A DNA stretch of 64,000 bases. Source: Herminiimonas arsenicoxydans (GTDB taxonomy: Bacteria; Pseudomonadota; Gammaproteobacteria; Burkholderiales; Burkholderiaceae_D). Shown here piece by piece: positions 54,584 to 64,000 of this stretch. Within the stretch, counting starts at the first letter, position 1; each line of letters opens with the position of its first letter. The notes beneath the pieces were generated by a model that saw nothing but the letters and a program-made list of their open reading frames with translations, ran no database searches and was not told the DNA's origin. Made by a program: the position numbers and the translations under genes. The stretch is from assembly GCA_000026125.1 (NCBI GenBank), contig CU207211.1, forward strand, positions 806,001 to 870,000, given 5' to 3'.

Positions 54584-54781
54584 TCATTCCCTTTTGGAAT
54601 AGGATTTCAGCTTCAAGTATTGTTCGACGTCTTTGGTGTTGGCGCCCACTCTGATGACGGCATTCTCGAGTTCTCGCGGCGTACGCTCAAATCGATCTGC
54701 CCAGTAACGCAGTTCATCCTGATCATTGACTTTGATATGGCTAAGATCCGCTGGTGCGCGATTGCTGGCCGTTATTGACAT
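54584..54781 (-). CDS. DUF3606 domain protein
   Basis: A 65-residue protein matching DUF3606 (PF12244): IKVNDQDELRYWADRFERTP, then ELENAVIRVGANTKDVEQYLK. The family is small, soluble and of unknown function, sometimes stress-linked. ATG 54781 has AAAGGAG upstream; the open extension to 54841 has none. It is convergent with the anti-sigma gene; no terminator is obvious in the 75 bases between. Confidence 0.82.
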   Translation of the reverse strand: MSITASNRAPADLSHIKVNDQDELRYWADRFERTPRELENAVIRVGANTKDVEQYLKLKSYSKRE

Positions 54782-55178
54782 ATGTTTCTCCTTTTGTCCC
54801 GGCTGCAAGTAGTTGTCTATCGCTGATGCCTCTTCGGGCATGCATGCGGATCTAGTGTTGCGCGAAGCTCTTTAAAATTCAAGAGATATTTGTTTGATTG
54901 CGACATCGAAAATATTTTTTCCATTCGCTCTACGGATGGAATTTTTTATTCCAATAACAGAATGGCAAGAGCAATCCCGCCTAACTGCCTTGCGGATTTT
55001 TAGCGCGGCGGAAGAGGGTATGTCGGTGCAAACGGGATATTTGCAGCGCTTCCTGCACATATTGTGCAGGAAGATTTTTCCCTTATGGAACAAGGGTGTA
55101 TGTCGCTTGCCCGCAGCTTATCCACAGGGCTGTGCACAAAATGTGGGGATAACTTGTGTGCCTGTTGATATCGGATAT
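54782..55178. other. Intergenic region between glnE and the DUF3606 gene
   Basis: 397 bases. A hairpin-forming TTCCTGCACATATTGTGCAGGAA at 55050-55072 (listed here by position) and the second DnaA-box cluster at 55117-55152 are its notable contents. No convincing gene; plus-strand open frames here run into the antisense of glnE. Confidence 0.55.
55117..55152. promoter_or_regulatory. DnaA-box cluster, copy 2
   Basis: TTATCCACA (55118-55126), GGGC and TGTGCACAA (55131-55139) repeat copy 1 exactly over 25 bases; TGTGGGGATAA follows at 55142-55152. It lies 27 bases beyond the glnE stop. Confidence 0.6.
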
Positions 55179-57899
55179 TCAGGAAAACAGGGTGGCCCAC
55201 AGCGCCACGACTGCCGCCACTTCAGTGGCTACCCGTTCCTGTTCGACCCTGGCCCGTTCCGCGCCTTGCAGCCGGATGTTGTGCTGCAACTTGCGGAAGG
55301 TGCGATAGGCGTCGGCCACTGTGACGGATAAAGCGGTATCGATCAGGCCCAATTCTCCGCATAATTTCAGCAGCGCGATATTGCCGATATCGCCGGTCAG
55401 GCGCGGATGGTGTACGGCGTTGCGCAGCACCAGGAATTGCACCATGAATTCGATATCGATCATGCCGCCGGTATCGTGCTTGAGATCGAACAGCTCGGTG
55501 CGATTCGGATGCGCATCGTGCAGTTTCTTGCGCATTTCCAGCACTTCCTTTTTCAATTCGACCGGATCGCGTGTCTGGCGCAGAACCTTTTCACGTATTG
55601 CTTCAAAGCGTGCGCCGATTTCCGCATCACCGGCGCAGAAGCGTGCGCGGGTTAATGCCTGGTGCTCCCACAGCCAGGCAGACGTGGTTTGGTATTTCTC
55701 GAACGACGATATGCTGGAAACCAGCAAGCCGCTGGCGCCGTCAGGTCGCAGGGCGATGTCGATATCGAACAATATTCCGGCCGGCGTATGTGCCGTCATC
55801 CAGGTAATGAAACGTTGTGCCAGCTTGGCGTACAGTGCCGGGGCCTCCTGATCGTCGTCGTCGTACAGGAAAATGACATCCAGGTCGGAGGCGTAACCGA
55901 GTTCCTTGCCGCCCAGCTTGCCGTAGGCGATGACGGAAAATTTGGGTTCTTCGCGATGGCGATTCGGGAATCCTTTCCAGATTGTCTGTATCGTGGCGGC
56001 AACCAGCCGGTCTGCCAGTTCCGATAAATGATCGGCCAGACGCTCCACACTGAGGTCGCCCAACAGATCCTGCGCCAGCAGACGGATCAGTTGCGCGTGA
56101 TGCATCTCGCGCAGCACATCCATTTGCCGTTCGGTATCGCCGGGCGTTTCATCCAGACGCTGACGACAGTCGCGCGCAAACGCGTTCCAGTCGGGGGCGG
56201 CTTTCAGGGTTCTGTCATCCAGCAATTCGTCCAGCAACAATGGGTGGCGCGTCAGATATTTTGCTGCCCAGTCGCTGGCGGCGATCATGCGGATCACGCG
56301 TTCCAGTGCATGCGGATATTCAGTCAGCAGGGCAAGATAGGCAGCGCGGCGCGCGATGGTTTCCAGAAAATCCAGCAGACGGCCCAGCGTGGTCGAGCGC
56401 GCCTCGCTTACCTTGACTATCAAGGGCAGCGAGGCATTCACCAGTGCGACCAGTTTGTTGCGGCTGGCTTCCGGCAAGGATTGCAGGCGCGGCGAATGCC
56501 AGGTGGCGAGCAGGCGTTTGGCGGCATCGGCGGCATGGTCAAAGGACAGGTCGAGCAAATAGGCTTCGATGACCCGTTCGCTATCGGAGTCTGTCAGCAC
56601 TGCGCTCAGTTCCGCATGGGCGCGATCGTCCGCTGCATGGTCGTTTTTCTTGTCGCTGAAAATTTCATCGAATTGCGTGGCGACCAGAGTGCGCTGTTCT
56701 TCCAGCGCCGCCAGTAAAGCCGGTACATCGTGGTAACCCATCATCTGTGCGACGATCAGCTGATCGGCTGCATTCGGCGGCAGCGTATGCGTTTGCGCAT
56801 CGTCCAGATATTGCAGTCGATGTTCGAGATTGCGCAGGAAGGTATAGGCGTGTAGCAGCTGTTCGACCACTTCCGGCTTGAACAGCTCCTTTTCGGCGAG
56901 CGTACGCAGGATGTTGCGCGTTGAGCGGTCGCGCAATGCGGCGTCGCGGCCGCCGCGTATCAATTGAAATACCTGGGCCAGAAATTCAATTTCGCGTATG
57001 CCGCCGCGGCCCAGCTTGACGTTGTTGCTGCGATCCGGATGGCGTGCTTCCTGGCGCGTGACTTCGGCGCGTATCTGCGCATGCATATTGCGGATGGCGT
57101 CGATAGAGCCGTAATCCAGATAGCGGCGATAGACAAAGGGTCGGATGATTTTTTCCAGCGCATCGATATCCGATGGTTTGCCGGTCAGTGCGCGCGCCTT
57201 GACCCATGCATAGCGTTCCCATTCGCGGCCCTGCACGATCAGGTATTCCTCGACCATATTGAAGCTGGCGACCAGCGGGCCGGAGGCGCCGTTCGGGCGC
57301 AAGGCCATATCGACGCGGAAGGTGAAGCCGTCTTCGGTGATTTCCGACAGTGCGGCAATCAGCTTTTTGCCGACGCGCGTAAAAAATTCGTGGTTCGATA
57401 GCGTGCGTTGTTCCGGCGCGGTGGCGACGGTTTCGCCATCTTCTGCATAGACGAAGATCAGGTCGATATCGGACGATACATTCAACTCGCCGCCACCCAG
57501 CTTGCCCATGCCCAGCACGATCATTTCCTGCGACTCGCCTGATTCGTGACCTGTCGGTGTGCCGTGTATCGCCATCAGTTCGGTGCTCACCGCAGCCAGA
57601 TGCGTCTGCACTGCGAAATCGCCAAAGGTCGTCATCGTATCGACTACCTCGGCCAGATCGGCCAGACCGCCGAGATCGCGCTGGATCAGGGTGGCAATGA
57701 CCAGATTGCGCACGCGGCGCATGGCAGCTGGCAAACTGGCGCCGGCATCTGTTTCGTTTTGTAAGAGTTCACCGAAAATGACCGAGTTCAGCGATAATTT
57801 GCCGACTTCGGCTACCCTTTGCGCACGGCTTGCATCTGCATTGAGCCATCGGGTATAAAAGCGGGAGGCGGTAATTGGGGTAGAAGACAGGTTTGTCAC
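55179..57899 (-). CDS. glnE: Bifunctional glutamine synthetase adenylyltransferase/adenylyl-removing enzyme
   Basis: A 906-residue enzyme that adds AMP to glutamine synthetase (inactivating it) and removes it, under PII control. Two nucleotidyltransferase domains are clear: GMGKLGGGELNVSSDIDLIF in the N-terminal half and AYGKLGGKELGYASDLDVIF in the C-terminal half, each followed by the helical GlnE/PII-UT region. Length is slightly below E. coli's 946. The start is GTG at 57899. It is divergent from yhdP. Confidence 0.96.
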   Translation of the reverse strand: MTNLSSTPITASRFYTRWLNADASRAQRVAEVGKLSLNSVIFGELLQNETDAGASLPAAMRRVRNLVIATLIQRDLGGLADLAEVVDTMTTFGDFAVQTHLAAVSTELMAIHGTPTGHESGESQEMIVLGMGKLGGGELNVSSDIDLIFVYAEDGETVATAPEQRTLSNHEFFTRVGKKLIAALSEITEDGFTFRVDMALRPNGASGPLVASFNMVEEYLIVQGREWERYAWVKARALTGKPSDIDALEKIIRPFVYRRYLDYGSIDAIRNMHAQIRAEVTRQEARHPDRSNNVKLGRGGIREIEFLAQVFQLIRGGRDAALRDRSTRNILRTLAEKELFKPEVVEQLLHAYTFLRNLEHRLQYLDDAQTHTLPPNAADQLIVAQMMGYHDVPALLAALEEQRTLVATQFDEIFSDKKNDHAADDRAHAELSAVLTDSDSERVIEAYLLDLSFDHAADAAKRLLATWHSPRLQSLPEASRNKLVALVNASLPLIVKVSEARSTTLGRLLDFLETIARRAAYLALLTEYPHALERVIRMIAASDWAAKYLTRHPLLLDELLDDRTLKAAPDWNAFARDCRQRLDETPGDTERQMDVLREMHHAQLIRLLAQDLLGDLSVERLADHLSELADRLVAATIQTIWKGFPNRHREEPKFSVIAYGKLGGKELGYASDLDVIFLYDDDDQEAPALYAKLAQRFITWMTAHTPAGILFDIDIALRPDGASGLLVSSISSFEKYQTTSAWLWEHQALTRARFCAGDAEIGARFEAIREKVLRQTRDPVELKKEVLEMRKKLHDAHPNRTELFDLKHDTGGMIDIEFMVQFLVLRNAVHHPRLTGDIGNIALLKLCGELGLIDTALSVTVADAYRTFRKLQHNIRLQGAERARVEQERVATEVAAVVALWATLFS

Positions 57900-58020
57900 G
57901 GTGTGAAAGAGTATCCTAGAGTTCTTGAGATGTAAGATTTGTTTTATACAGTGTGCGAGCCGATTTGCCTGTCAGCTTGTTTTATTCTACGCGAAGTCGC
58001 TTTACCGACCTTTTTGATTG

Positions 58021-61000
58021 ATGCCGACAGATCCACGCCTTCCCAACCAGACCCTGACTGCCGATCGGCTGCGGCTATGCTGGCGTACGCTGCAACTATC
58101 GTTTCGTACCGCCAATAAAGCCAGTCACCATGCACTGGGCTGGCTGCTGAAATTGCTGGTGCTGGCGTATTTCATTTTCTGCGCGCTGTTCCTCACCTTG
58201 CGTTATGCCGTTCTGCCGCAGATATCCGCCTACCGCGTCGACGTGGAAAAAGTCGCGACCAAAGCGATAGGACGGCCGGTATCGATAGAAACCATAGCTG
58301 CCTCCTGGGATGGTTTGCGCCCGCATTTGGCGCTAGGCAATGTTGTGGTCTACGACAAGGACGGCGACAAGGCCTTGCAATTGCCGGCAGTGTCGGCCAC
58401 GGTGTCGTGGTTATCGGTACTGATCGCCGACTTGCGTCTGCACAGTCTGGAAATCGACAAGCCGGATATGGATATCCAGCGCGATGCAAATGGCAATTTT
58501 TATGTTGCCGGGCTGCTGGTCGATTTGCAAAAAAGCGGTGATGGCAAGGCTGCCGACTGGATACTGTCGCAACGCGAAATCACGATCAGGGATGGACGCC
58601 TGCGCTGGCAGGATCAGTTGCGTCAGGCGCCTGAACTATTGCTCGGCAATGTCAATATGGTCTTGCGTAACAACGGGCGGCACCACAAATTTGCTTTGCA
58701 GGCGACGCCGCCGGCTGCCATTGCTGCGCCGTTGGATGTGCGCGCAGCTTTTGATCATCCGCTCTTCGCACAAAAAATTTCCGATGCGACGCGCTGGACC
58801 GGCGAACTGTACACCGACTTGCGCGACACCAATCTCGCAGCCTGGAAAACCTATCTCGATTTTCCTTTTGATCTGCAGCAGGCCAGCGGTTCGATGCGCG
58901 CCTGGCTGGCATTCGATCACGCACGGGTGGCCGATTTTACTGCCGATCTGAGCCTGTCGAATGTGTCGGCCCAGTTGCGCAAGGATATGCCGCTCTTGTC
59001 GCTGGCGCGCGCGAACGGGCGGATTTCAGTGCGCGAATCTCTGGAAGGCAACGCACGTGATGGCGTGCCGACTTTCGGTATGCGCGGGCACACGATTTCG
59101 GTGCGCGATTTTTCGCTGCAAACCGATGACGGACTGGTGTTGCCCAAGACCACGATGAGCGAACATTACATCGCTGCGCAAAATGGCAAGCCCGAGAGTA
59201 TCGAGATACAAGCCGCATCGCTCGATCTGCAGGCGTGGGCCAATTTTGCCGGCCGTCTGCCTTTGCCGGCGACGCAGTTGCGCTTGCTGGAAGATTTTGC
59301 GCCGCGCGGAAAGTTGAAGAATTTTTCGGCGCAATTGCAAGGTACTTATCCGAATATAGAAGCGTACAAGATCAAGGGCGATTTCATGGGGCTGGCGCTG
59401 AAGGCGCAGCCAGCGCGTCCGGCTCGCGCGGCAAGCGCCAAGGCCGCTGCGCAAGCGGCAGTGCCGGCGATTCCGGGTTTTGAAAATTTGACCGGCCATG
59501 TCGATGCGAATAATCAGGGCGGCACCTTCGTGCTGGCATCGGAGCAGCTCACCCTGGCCTTGCCGGCTTATTTTTCCGAACCCGAGGTCACGTTCGATGA
59601 ATTGAAAATGGACGCCAAATGGGCGTTCCAGAAAAACAATCAATTGTTGCTGGATGTGCGCAAAATGAGTTTGGCGAAACAGGGTCTGGTCGCTTCATTT
59701 TCCGGTACGCATCTGATGCCGCTGGACAAAAAACCGGAGCATGCGCTGGGCACTATCGATATGACGGGCAGCCTGTCCGGCCTTGAGCTGAACAAGATCG
59801 GCAACTATCTGCCGCTGGGCATGAATGCGCAATTCCGCACATGGCTCAGCGACGCACTTATTGCGGGTACGCTGAATGACGGCTATATCCGGTTAAAAGG
59901 CGATTTGAACCAGTTTCCCTTCCATACGCAAAAAGCCGCTGAAAAGTCGAAAGGCGAATTTATTTTCGGCGGCAAGATCGATAACGGCGGCTTGAATTAT
60001 GCGCCGGACATGTTCGGCAGAGATGGCAAGGCGCCATTGTGGCCGCTGCTGGAAAATGTCAAAGGCACCATCCTGTTCGATCGTACGCGGATGGAAATAA
60101 AGGGTGAAAGCGGCAGTACGCACGGCGCCCAGGTATCGAATGTGAAGGCGGTGGTTGCCGACTTGCTGGCGAATGAGCCGGTACTGGAAATCGATGGCCG
60201 TGCAGCCGGCAGTTTGCAAGATATGGTGCAATACACGGTGGACAGCCCGGTCGCCACCTGGATAGGCCATTTCACCGATGAAACGAAAGCCAGCGGCAAT
60301 GCCACGCTGGCGCTTAATCTGACGCTGCCCTTGCATCAGATGACAGAAGCCAAGGTGCGCGGCGTAGTGAAATTTGCCAATAACAATGTAATTTTGCAGA
60401 ATGCCATTCCGCCGATTACCCAGACGGGCGGCGAACTCGAATTCGATGAAAAAGGCTTGACGCTGAAAAACATCAAGGCGAATTTTCTCGGCGGTCCGTT
60501 GACGGTAACAGGCGGCACGCAAAAAGACGGCACTATCCTGATCAAGGCGGGCGGCACCATGTCGGCTGCCGGCTTGCGCAAAAACTATCCTGCGCCGGCG
60601 ATGCAAAAACTGATAGACCGGATAAGCGGCAGCACGAGCTTCGGCACCACTATCAGCGTCAAGAACAAGCGCGTCGAGATAGTGGTGGACTCCAATCTGC
60701 GCGGCCTGGGCCTGGCTTTCCCGGCACCTCTGCGCAAGGCCGCCAAGGATGCCTTGCCGCTCAGGATAGAACAGGCTAGTCTGCCTTCCGAAAATACCGC
60801 GCTTATGCGTGATGGCATCAGGCTTGCACTGGGTCCGTCGATAGTTGGCAGCTACCTGCGTGAAAAAAGTGCGACGGACACAGCTGCTGCGTGGCGGGTA
60901 GTGCGTGGCGGCATAGGCGTCAATACACCGGCACCGGAACCTGATGGCGGTCTGATGGTGAACGTCAACTTGCGCTCGCTGAATATCGATGACTGGATCA

Positions 61001-62232
61001 GTGTCGCATCGTCGATTACTGCGGCCGGCAAGGAGACGCAGAAAAAAATCGCAGACCCATCGGATGCGCTCAATATGGCGCAGTATGTCGAGCCGAACAT
61101 ACTCGCCGCGCGCGCCAACGAACTGTTTTTGATGGGCAAAAAATTCGACGAGGTGGTGGTCGGCGTATCGCACGACACCAACGTCTGGCAGGCCAATATC
61201 GATTCGGCGCAGGCCTCGGGCTACCTGACCTGGATTGAGTCTTCGTCGGGGCGCGGATTGGGCAAGGTCACCGCGCGTCTGGCCTCGATGGTAGTGCCGA
61301 AAACAGCGGGTGCAGACGTCAATAATTTGCTCGAAGGCGTAGACAGTGCAACAGAAATGCCGGCACTGGATGTGGTTGCCGAAAATTTTGAATTGTTCGG
61401 CAAGAAGCTCGGTCGTCTTGAGCTGCTGGCGCATTATGTGCGTGCAAGCGAAGGGCGCGAATGGCGCATCAGAAATCTGTCGCTCGCCAATCCGGACGCC
61501 ACCCTGACAGCCAAGGGAAGCTGGCTGGCGAAAAATGGCAGCAACGTTTCCAGTCTCGATTACAACTTGAATATTGCCAACGCGGGCAATCTGCTCAACC
61601 GCTTCGGCTTTGCCGATGTGCTGCGCGGCGGCAAGGGCAAGATGGAGGGCGACATCAGCTGGAAAGGTCTGCCGTTCTCGTTTGACGTGCCGAGTCTGTC
61701 GGGAAAAATCAATCTGGATATCGCTTCCGGCCAGTTTCTGAAGGTCGAGCCGGGTGCCGCCAAATTGCTCGGCGTGTTGAGCCTGCAATCGATACCGCGC
61801 CGCCTGACGCTAGATTTCCGTGATGTGTTTTCCGAAGGGTTTGCATTCGACGGCATCAACGGCAGTGCGCGTATTTCAAGTGGCGTGGCAACGACTGATA
61901 ATCTCAAGATGCGTGGCGTCAGCGCCACCGTGCTGATAGATGGCTCGGCCGATATCGCCAGGGAATCGCAGAATCTGCGCGCAGTCGTGATCCCGGAAAT
62001 CAATGCCGGCGCCGCATCCGTGGCCTATGCGCTGGCCATCAATCCGGTCATCGGCGCGGGCACTTTTCTGGCGCAACTATTCCTGCGCGAACCACTGGCG
62101 CGTGCGTTTACGTATGAATATACAATTACCGGACCATGGAGCGATCCGAACGTGGCCAAGGTCGATCGCAAGACGGAACCGGTTCCGGTTGCGCCGAAAT
62201 CGGGCATTGCAGAACCTGGTACAGAAGGCTGA
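58021..62232 (+). CDS. yhdP: YhdP family protein (large envelope protein, AsmA-like)
   Basis: A 1403-residue protein of the TIGR02099/YhdP group. One N-terminal membrane anchor (residues ~44-66, LLKLLVLAYFIFCALFLTL) is followed by a very long periplasmic repeat region and a C-terminal AsmA-like/DUF3971 part (SGKINLDIASGQFLKVEPGA, then LRAVVIPEINAGAAS). E. coli YhdP is one of three proteins that carry phospholipids to the outer membrane. ATG 58021 is used though its ribosome-binding site is weak. It ends four bases before the amidase start. Confidence 0.93.
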   Translation: MPTDPRLPNQTLTADRLRLCWRTLQLSFRTANKASHHALGWLLKLLVLAYFIFCALFLTLRYAVLPQISAYRVDVEKVATKAIGRPVSIETIAASWDGLRPHLALGNVVVYDKDGDKALQLPAVSATVSWLSVLIADLRLHSLEIDKPDMDIQRDANGNFYVAGLLVDLQKSGDGKAADWILSQREITIRDGRLRWQDQLRQAPELLLGNVNMVLRNNGRHHKFALQATPPAAIAAPLDVRAAFDHPLFAQKISDATRWTGELYTDLRDTNLAAWKTYLDFPFDLQQASGSMRAWLAFDHARVADFTADLSLSNVSAQLRKDMPLLSLARANGRISVRESLEGNARDGVPTFGMRGHTISVRDFSLQTDDGLVLPKTTMSEHYIAAQNGKPESIEIQAASLDLQAWANFAGRLPLPATQLRLLEDFAPRGKLKNFSAQLQGTYPNIEAYKIKGDFMGLALKAQPARPARAASAKAAAQAAVPAIPGFENLTGHVDANNQGGTFVLASEQLTLALPAYFSEPEVTFDELKMDAKWAFQKNNQLLLDVRKMSLAKQGLVASFSGTHLMPLDKKPEHALGTIDMTGSLSGLELNKIGNYLPLGMNAQFRTWLSDALIAGTLNDGYIRLKGDLNQFPFHTQKAAEKSKGEFIFGGKIDNGGLNYAPDMFGRDGKAPLWPLLENVKGTILFDRTRMEIKGESGSTHGAQVSNVKAVVADLLANEPVLEIDGRAAGSLQDMVQYTVDSPVATWIGHFTDETKASGNATLALNLTLPLHQMTEAKVRGVVKFANNNVILQNAIPPITQTGGELEFDEKGLTLKNIKANFLGGPLTVTGGTQKDGTILIKAGGTMSAAGLRKNYPAPAMQKLIDRISGSTSFGTTISVKNKRVEIVVDSNLRGLGLAFPAPLRKAAKDALPLRIEQASLPSENTALMRDGIRLALGPSIVGSYLREKSATDTAAAWRVVRGGIGVNTPAPEPDGGLMVNVNLRSLNIDDWISVASSITAAGKETQKKIADPSDALNMAQYVEPNILAARANELFLMGKKFDEVVVGVSHDTNVWQANIDSAQASGYLTWIESSSGRGLGKVTARLASMVVPKTAGADVNNLLEGVDSATEMPALDVVAENFELFGKKLGRLELLAHYVRASEGREWRIRNLSLANPDATLTAKGSWLAKNGSNVSSLDYNLNIANAGNLLNRFGFADVLRGGKGKMEGDISWKGLPFSFDVPSLSGKINLDIASGQFLKVEPGAAKLLGVLSLQSIPRRLTLDFRDVFSEGFAFDGINGSARISSGVATTDNLKMRGVSATVLIDGSADIARESQNLRAVVIPEINAGAASVAYALAINPVIGAGTFLAQLFLREPLARAFTYEYTITGPWSDPNVAKVDRKTEPVPVAPKSGIAEPGTEG

Positions 62233-62235
62233 ATC

Positions 62236-63045
62236 ATGACAAATTCCCTGGCGCGCGTAGCAGCCATACAAATGGTGTCCACACCCTCGGTTGAAGAAAA
62301 TATCGTCACTGCACGCCGCCTGATTGCAGACGCGGCAAGCCAGGGCGCGAGCCTTATTCTGCTGCCTGAATATTGGGCGGCAATGGGCATGCATGAAAAT
62401 GACAAGCTCGGCCTGGCGGAACAAATCGATGCCGGTCCGATCCAGTCCTTCATGGCCGCTGCGGCGCGTGAGCATAGCGTGTGGCTGATAGGCGGCACGC
62501 TGCCGATGGCGGCATCGGCAGCCGACAAGGTGCTGAATACCACGATGGTCTACAACCCGGCTGGCGAACGGGTCAAACGCTACGACAAGATTCATCTGTT
62601 CAGCTTTACCAGGGGCACGGAATCGTATGATGAAGCGCGCACGATTGCGCACGGCACCGAGGTCACGACTTTCGACGCGCCGTTCGGCAAGGTGGGTTTG
62701 TCGGTTTGCTATGACCTGCGTTTCCCCGAGCTGTATCGGGCGATGGGTGATTGCATGCTGATCGTGGTGCCGGCTGCATTTACCTATACAACCGGCAAGG
62801 CGCATTGGGAAATTCTGCTGCGCGCGCGCGCCATTGAAAACCAGTGCTACGTGCTGGCAGCGGCACAGGGCGGGCGGCATCGGAATGGCCGCACAACATG
62901 GGGACACAGCATGCTGATCGACCCCTGGGGTGAAATCAAGGATGTGCTGGCAGAGGGCGAAGGCCTTGTAATCGGCGATATCGAACCCCATCATTTAACA
63001 GGTATCCGTGAAAATCTTCCGGCCTTGAAACATCGCAAGTTATAA
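62236..63045 (+). CDS. Carbon-nitrogen hydrolase (nitrilase/Nit1-type amidase)
   Basis: A 269-residue cytoplasmic nitrilase-superfamily amidase. The catalytic triad is visible: Glu45 in LLPEYW, Lys118 in YDKIHLF and Cys158 in SVCYDLRFPELYR. It resembles Nit1/NitA proteins that deaminate damaged glutathione (deaminated glutathione amidase). It starts four bases after yhdP and is followed by tldD, a common trio in betaproteobacteria. Confidence 0.92.
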   Translation: MTNSLARVAAIQMVSTPSVEENIVTARRLIADAASQGASLILLPEYWAAMGMHENDKLGLAEQIDAGPIQSFMAAAAREHSVWLIGGTLPMAASAADKVLNTTMVYNPAGERVKRYDKIHLFSFTRGTESYDEARTIAHGTEVTTFDAPFGKVGLSVCYDLRFPELYRAMGDCMLIVVPAAFTYTTGKAHWEILLRARAIENQCYVLAAAQGGRHRNGRTTWGHSMLIDPWGEIKDVLAEGEGLVIGDIEPHHLTGIRENLPALKHRKL

Positions 63046-63145
63046 ACAAGTTGCGGCGCTGGCGGGGCGGAAGCGCCAGATGCTCTACAATTCGTTATCC
63101 GAATCAATTTTGTTTGCGCTTCAACGCGCGAATGGCAAATAAACA

Positions 63146-64000
63146 ATGACTCCATTTGAACCAAATCTCCAGACTCTGGCCGTCGCGCGCGATGTCTTGC
63201 TGACGCCTTTCGGTCTTGATGAATCCGTGCTGATCAAGACCCTGGGCACGATGTTTACGCATCGTGTCGATTATGCAGATTTATATTTTCAATTTACCAA
63301 AAGCGAAGGCTGGAGCCTGGAAGAGGGCATCGTCAAAACCGGCAGTTTCTCCATCGACCAGGGCGTCGGTGTGCGCGCCGTATCGGGCGATAAAACCGCC
63401 TTTTCCTATTCGGATGAAATTTCCGAACGTGCATTGATGGAAGCGGCGATTGCAACGCGCACGATTGCACGGCAGGGCGCAGGCAAGATCAAGGTTGCTT
63501 CAGCCATTCAACAGGTGGGCGGTCGTGATTTGTATTTGCCCAACGATCCGCTGACTTCACTGGATGCGACTGAAAAAGTAAAGCTGCTGGAAAAGATAGA
63601 ACGCATTGCGCGCGCGAAAGATCCGCGTGTGGTGCAGGTAATGGCCGGTCTGGCCGGCGAATACGATGTGGTGCTGGTAGTGCGCAGCGACGGCGTGCTG
63701 GCAGCCGATATTCGTCCTTTGGTGCGCGTCTCGATCACGGTCATTGCAGAACAGAATGGCCGTCGTGAAATGGGTTCCAGCGGCGGCGGCGGTCGTTACA
63801 GCTATGCCTATTTCAGCGATGAGTTGCTGGAGAAATACGCCAGCGAAGCAGTCGCTTCCGCATTGGTGAATCTGGAAGCGCGTCCGGCGCCGGCCGGCCC
63901 GATGACGGTGGTGCTCGGACCTGGCTGGCCGGGCGTGCTGCTGCATGAAGCGATCGGTCACGGACTGGAAGGCGATTTCAATCGCAAGGGTTCGAGCGCA
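63146..64000 (+). CDS. tldD: Metalloprotease TldD (3' part outside window)
   Basis: The first 285 codons are present; the gene continues past the right edge. TldD and TldE form a zinc protease that processes ribosomally made peptides and degrades unfolded peptides. The zinc motif HEAIGH (His267, His271), in a GVLLHEAIGHGLEGDFNRKG stretch, lies near the end of the visible part; upstream stretches YADLYFQFTKSEGWSLEEG and GVGVRAVSGDKTAFSYSDE are typical. It starts 100 bases after the amidase. Confidence 0.95.
   Translation, partial: MTPFEPNLQTLAVARDVLLTPFGLDESVLIKTLGTMFTHRVDYADLYFQFTKSEGWSLEEGIVKTGSFSIDQGVGVRAVSGDKTAFSYSDEISERALMEAAIATRTIARQGAGKIKVASAIQQVGGRDLYLPNDPLTSLDATEKVKLLEKIERIARAKDPRVVQVMAGLAGEYDVVLVVRSDGVLAADIRPLVRVSITVIAEQNGRREMGSSGGGGRYSYAYFSDELLEKYASEAVASALVNLEARPAPAGPMTVVLGPGWPGVLLHEAIGHGLEGDFNRKGSSA

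Noticed and set aside
59893-61788. A 631-codon minus-strand open frame.
   Set aside because: It is fully antisense to yhdP, whose translation matches a known family throughout; the long frame reflects G+C codon bias.
1-64000. CRISPR arrays, rRNA and tRNA genes.
   Set aside because: No regularly spaced direct repeats of CRISPR type, and no rRNA- or tRNA-like stretch was seen in the intergenic gaps; the 21-base-spaced motifs at 33265-33316 are too short and few.

Overview
The window is ordinary chromosome of a betaproteobacterium, most likely of the Oxalobacteraceae (Herminiimonas / Janthinobacterium sp. Marseille type). This is inferred from the moderate G+C, the rsmE / ribF-ileS-lspA-coaBC-dut block, the tkt-gapA pair, polyhydroxyalkanoate (PHA) genes and protein resemblance. 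No sequence search was run. About 60 protein genes fill it. I see no rRNA, tRNA or CRISPR array.

Layout. 1-8.1 kb: a MoxR ATPase (cut by the window edge), a membrane 'site-specific recombinase' protein, two small periplasmic cytochromes c, a DUF1841 protein, a nitroreductase, rnfB-nth, a PHA depolymerase and ferredoxin FdxA. 8.3-21.3 kb: an ion transporter, a 2-hydroxyacid dehydrogenase, PHA-granule, acyl-CoA-binding and FKBP proteins, an EI24 membrane protein, a CinA-type protein, a divergent Fe(III) ABC ATPase/permease pair with a Fur-box-like operator between them, a phasin, an EamA exporter, a PBP7-type peptidase, an IclR regulator and diacylglycerol kinase. 21.7-37.3 kb: the sulfate uptake genes sbp and cysTWA plus a CysB-type regulator. 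Here sbp is separated from cysT by 10.7 kb.

That 10.7 kb stretch is the most interesting region. It holds, on the minus strand, a PhnD/PhnC/PhnE/PhnE-like ABC transporter next to selD (selenophosphate synthase) and mnmH (tRNA 2-selenouridine synthase), with a cytochrome c at the far end. This reads better as a selenium uptake-to-tRNA-modification unit than as phosphonate uptake. On the plus strand follow a ParB-domain protein, an XRE regulator, and nspC plus a carboxynorspermidine-dehydrogenase-type gene (an alternative polyamine route). It ends in a decayed gene fragment, a perfect 17-bp inverted repeat and an IS21-type element end. Selenium oxyanions resemble sulfate, so insertion of a selenium unit into a sulfate locus is suggestive.

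37.6-64 kb is mostly core: Cu/Zn superoxide dismutase, a degenerate M48 peptidase lipoprotein, dut, coaBC, lspA, ileS, ribF, rsmE, tkt, a GNAT acetyltransferase, gapA, an FAH-family hydrolase, yjdM, a DUF3455 lipoprotein followed by an ECF sigma / RskA-type anti-sigma pair, glnE, yhdP, a nitrilase-family amidase and tldD (cut by the window edge). Two intergenic regions at 51.5 and 55.1 kb carry the same 25-nt cluster of DnaA-box-like sequences.
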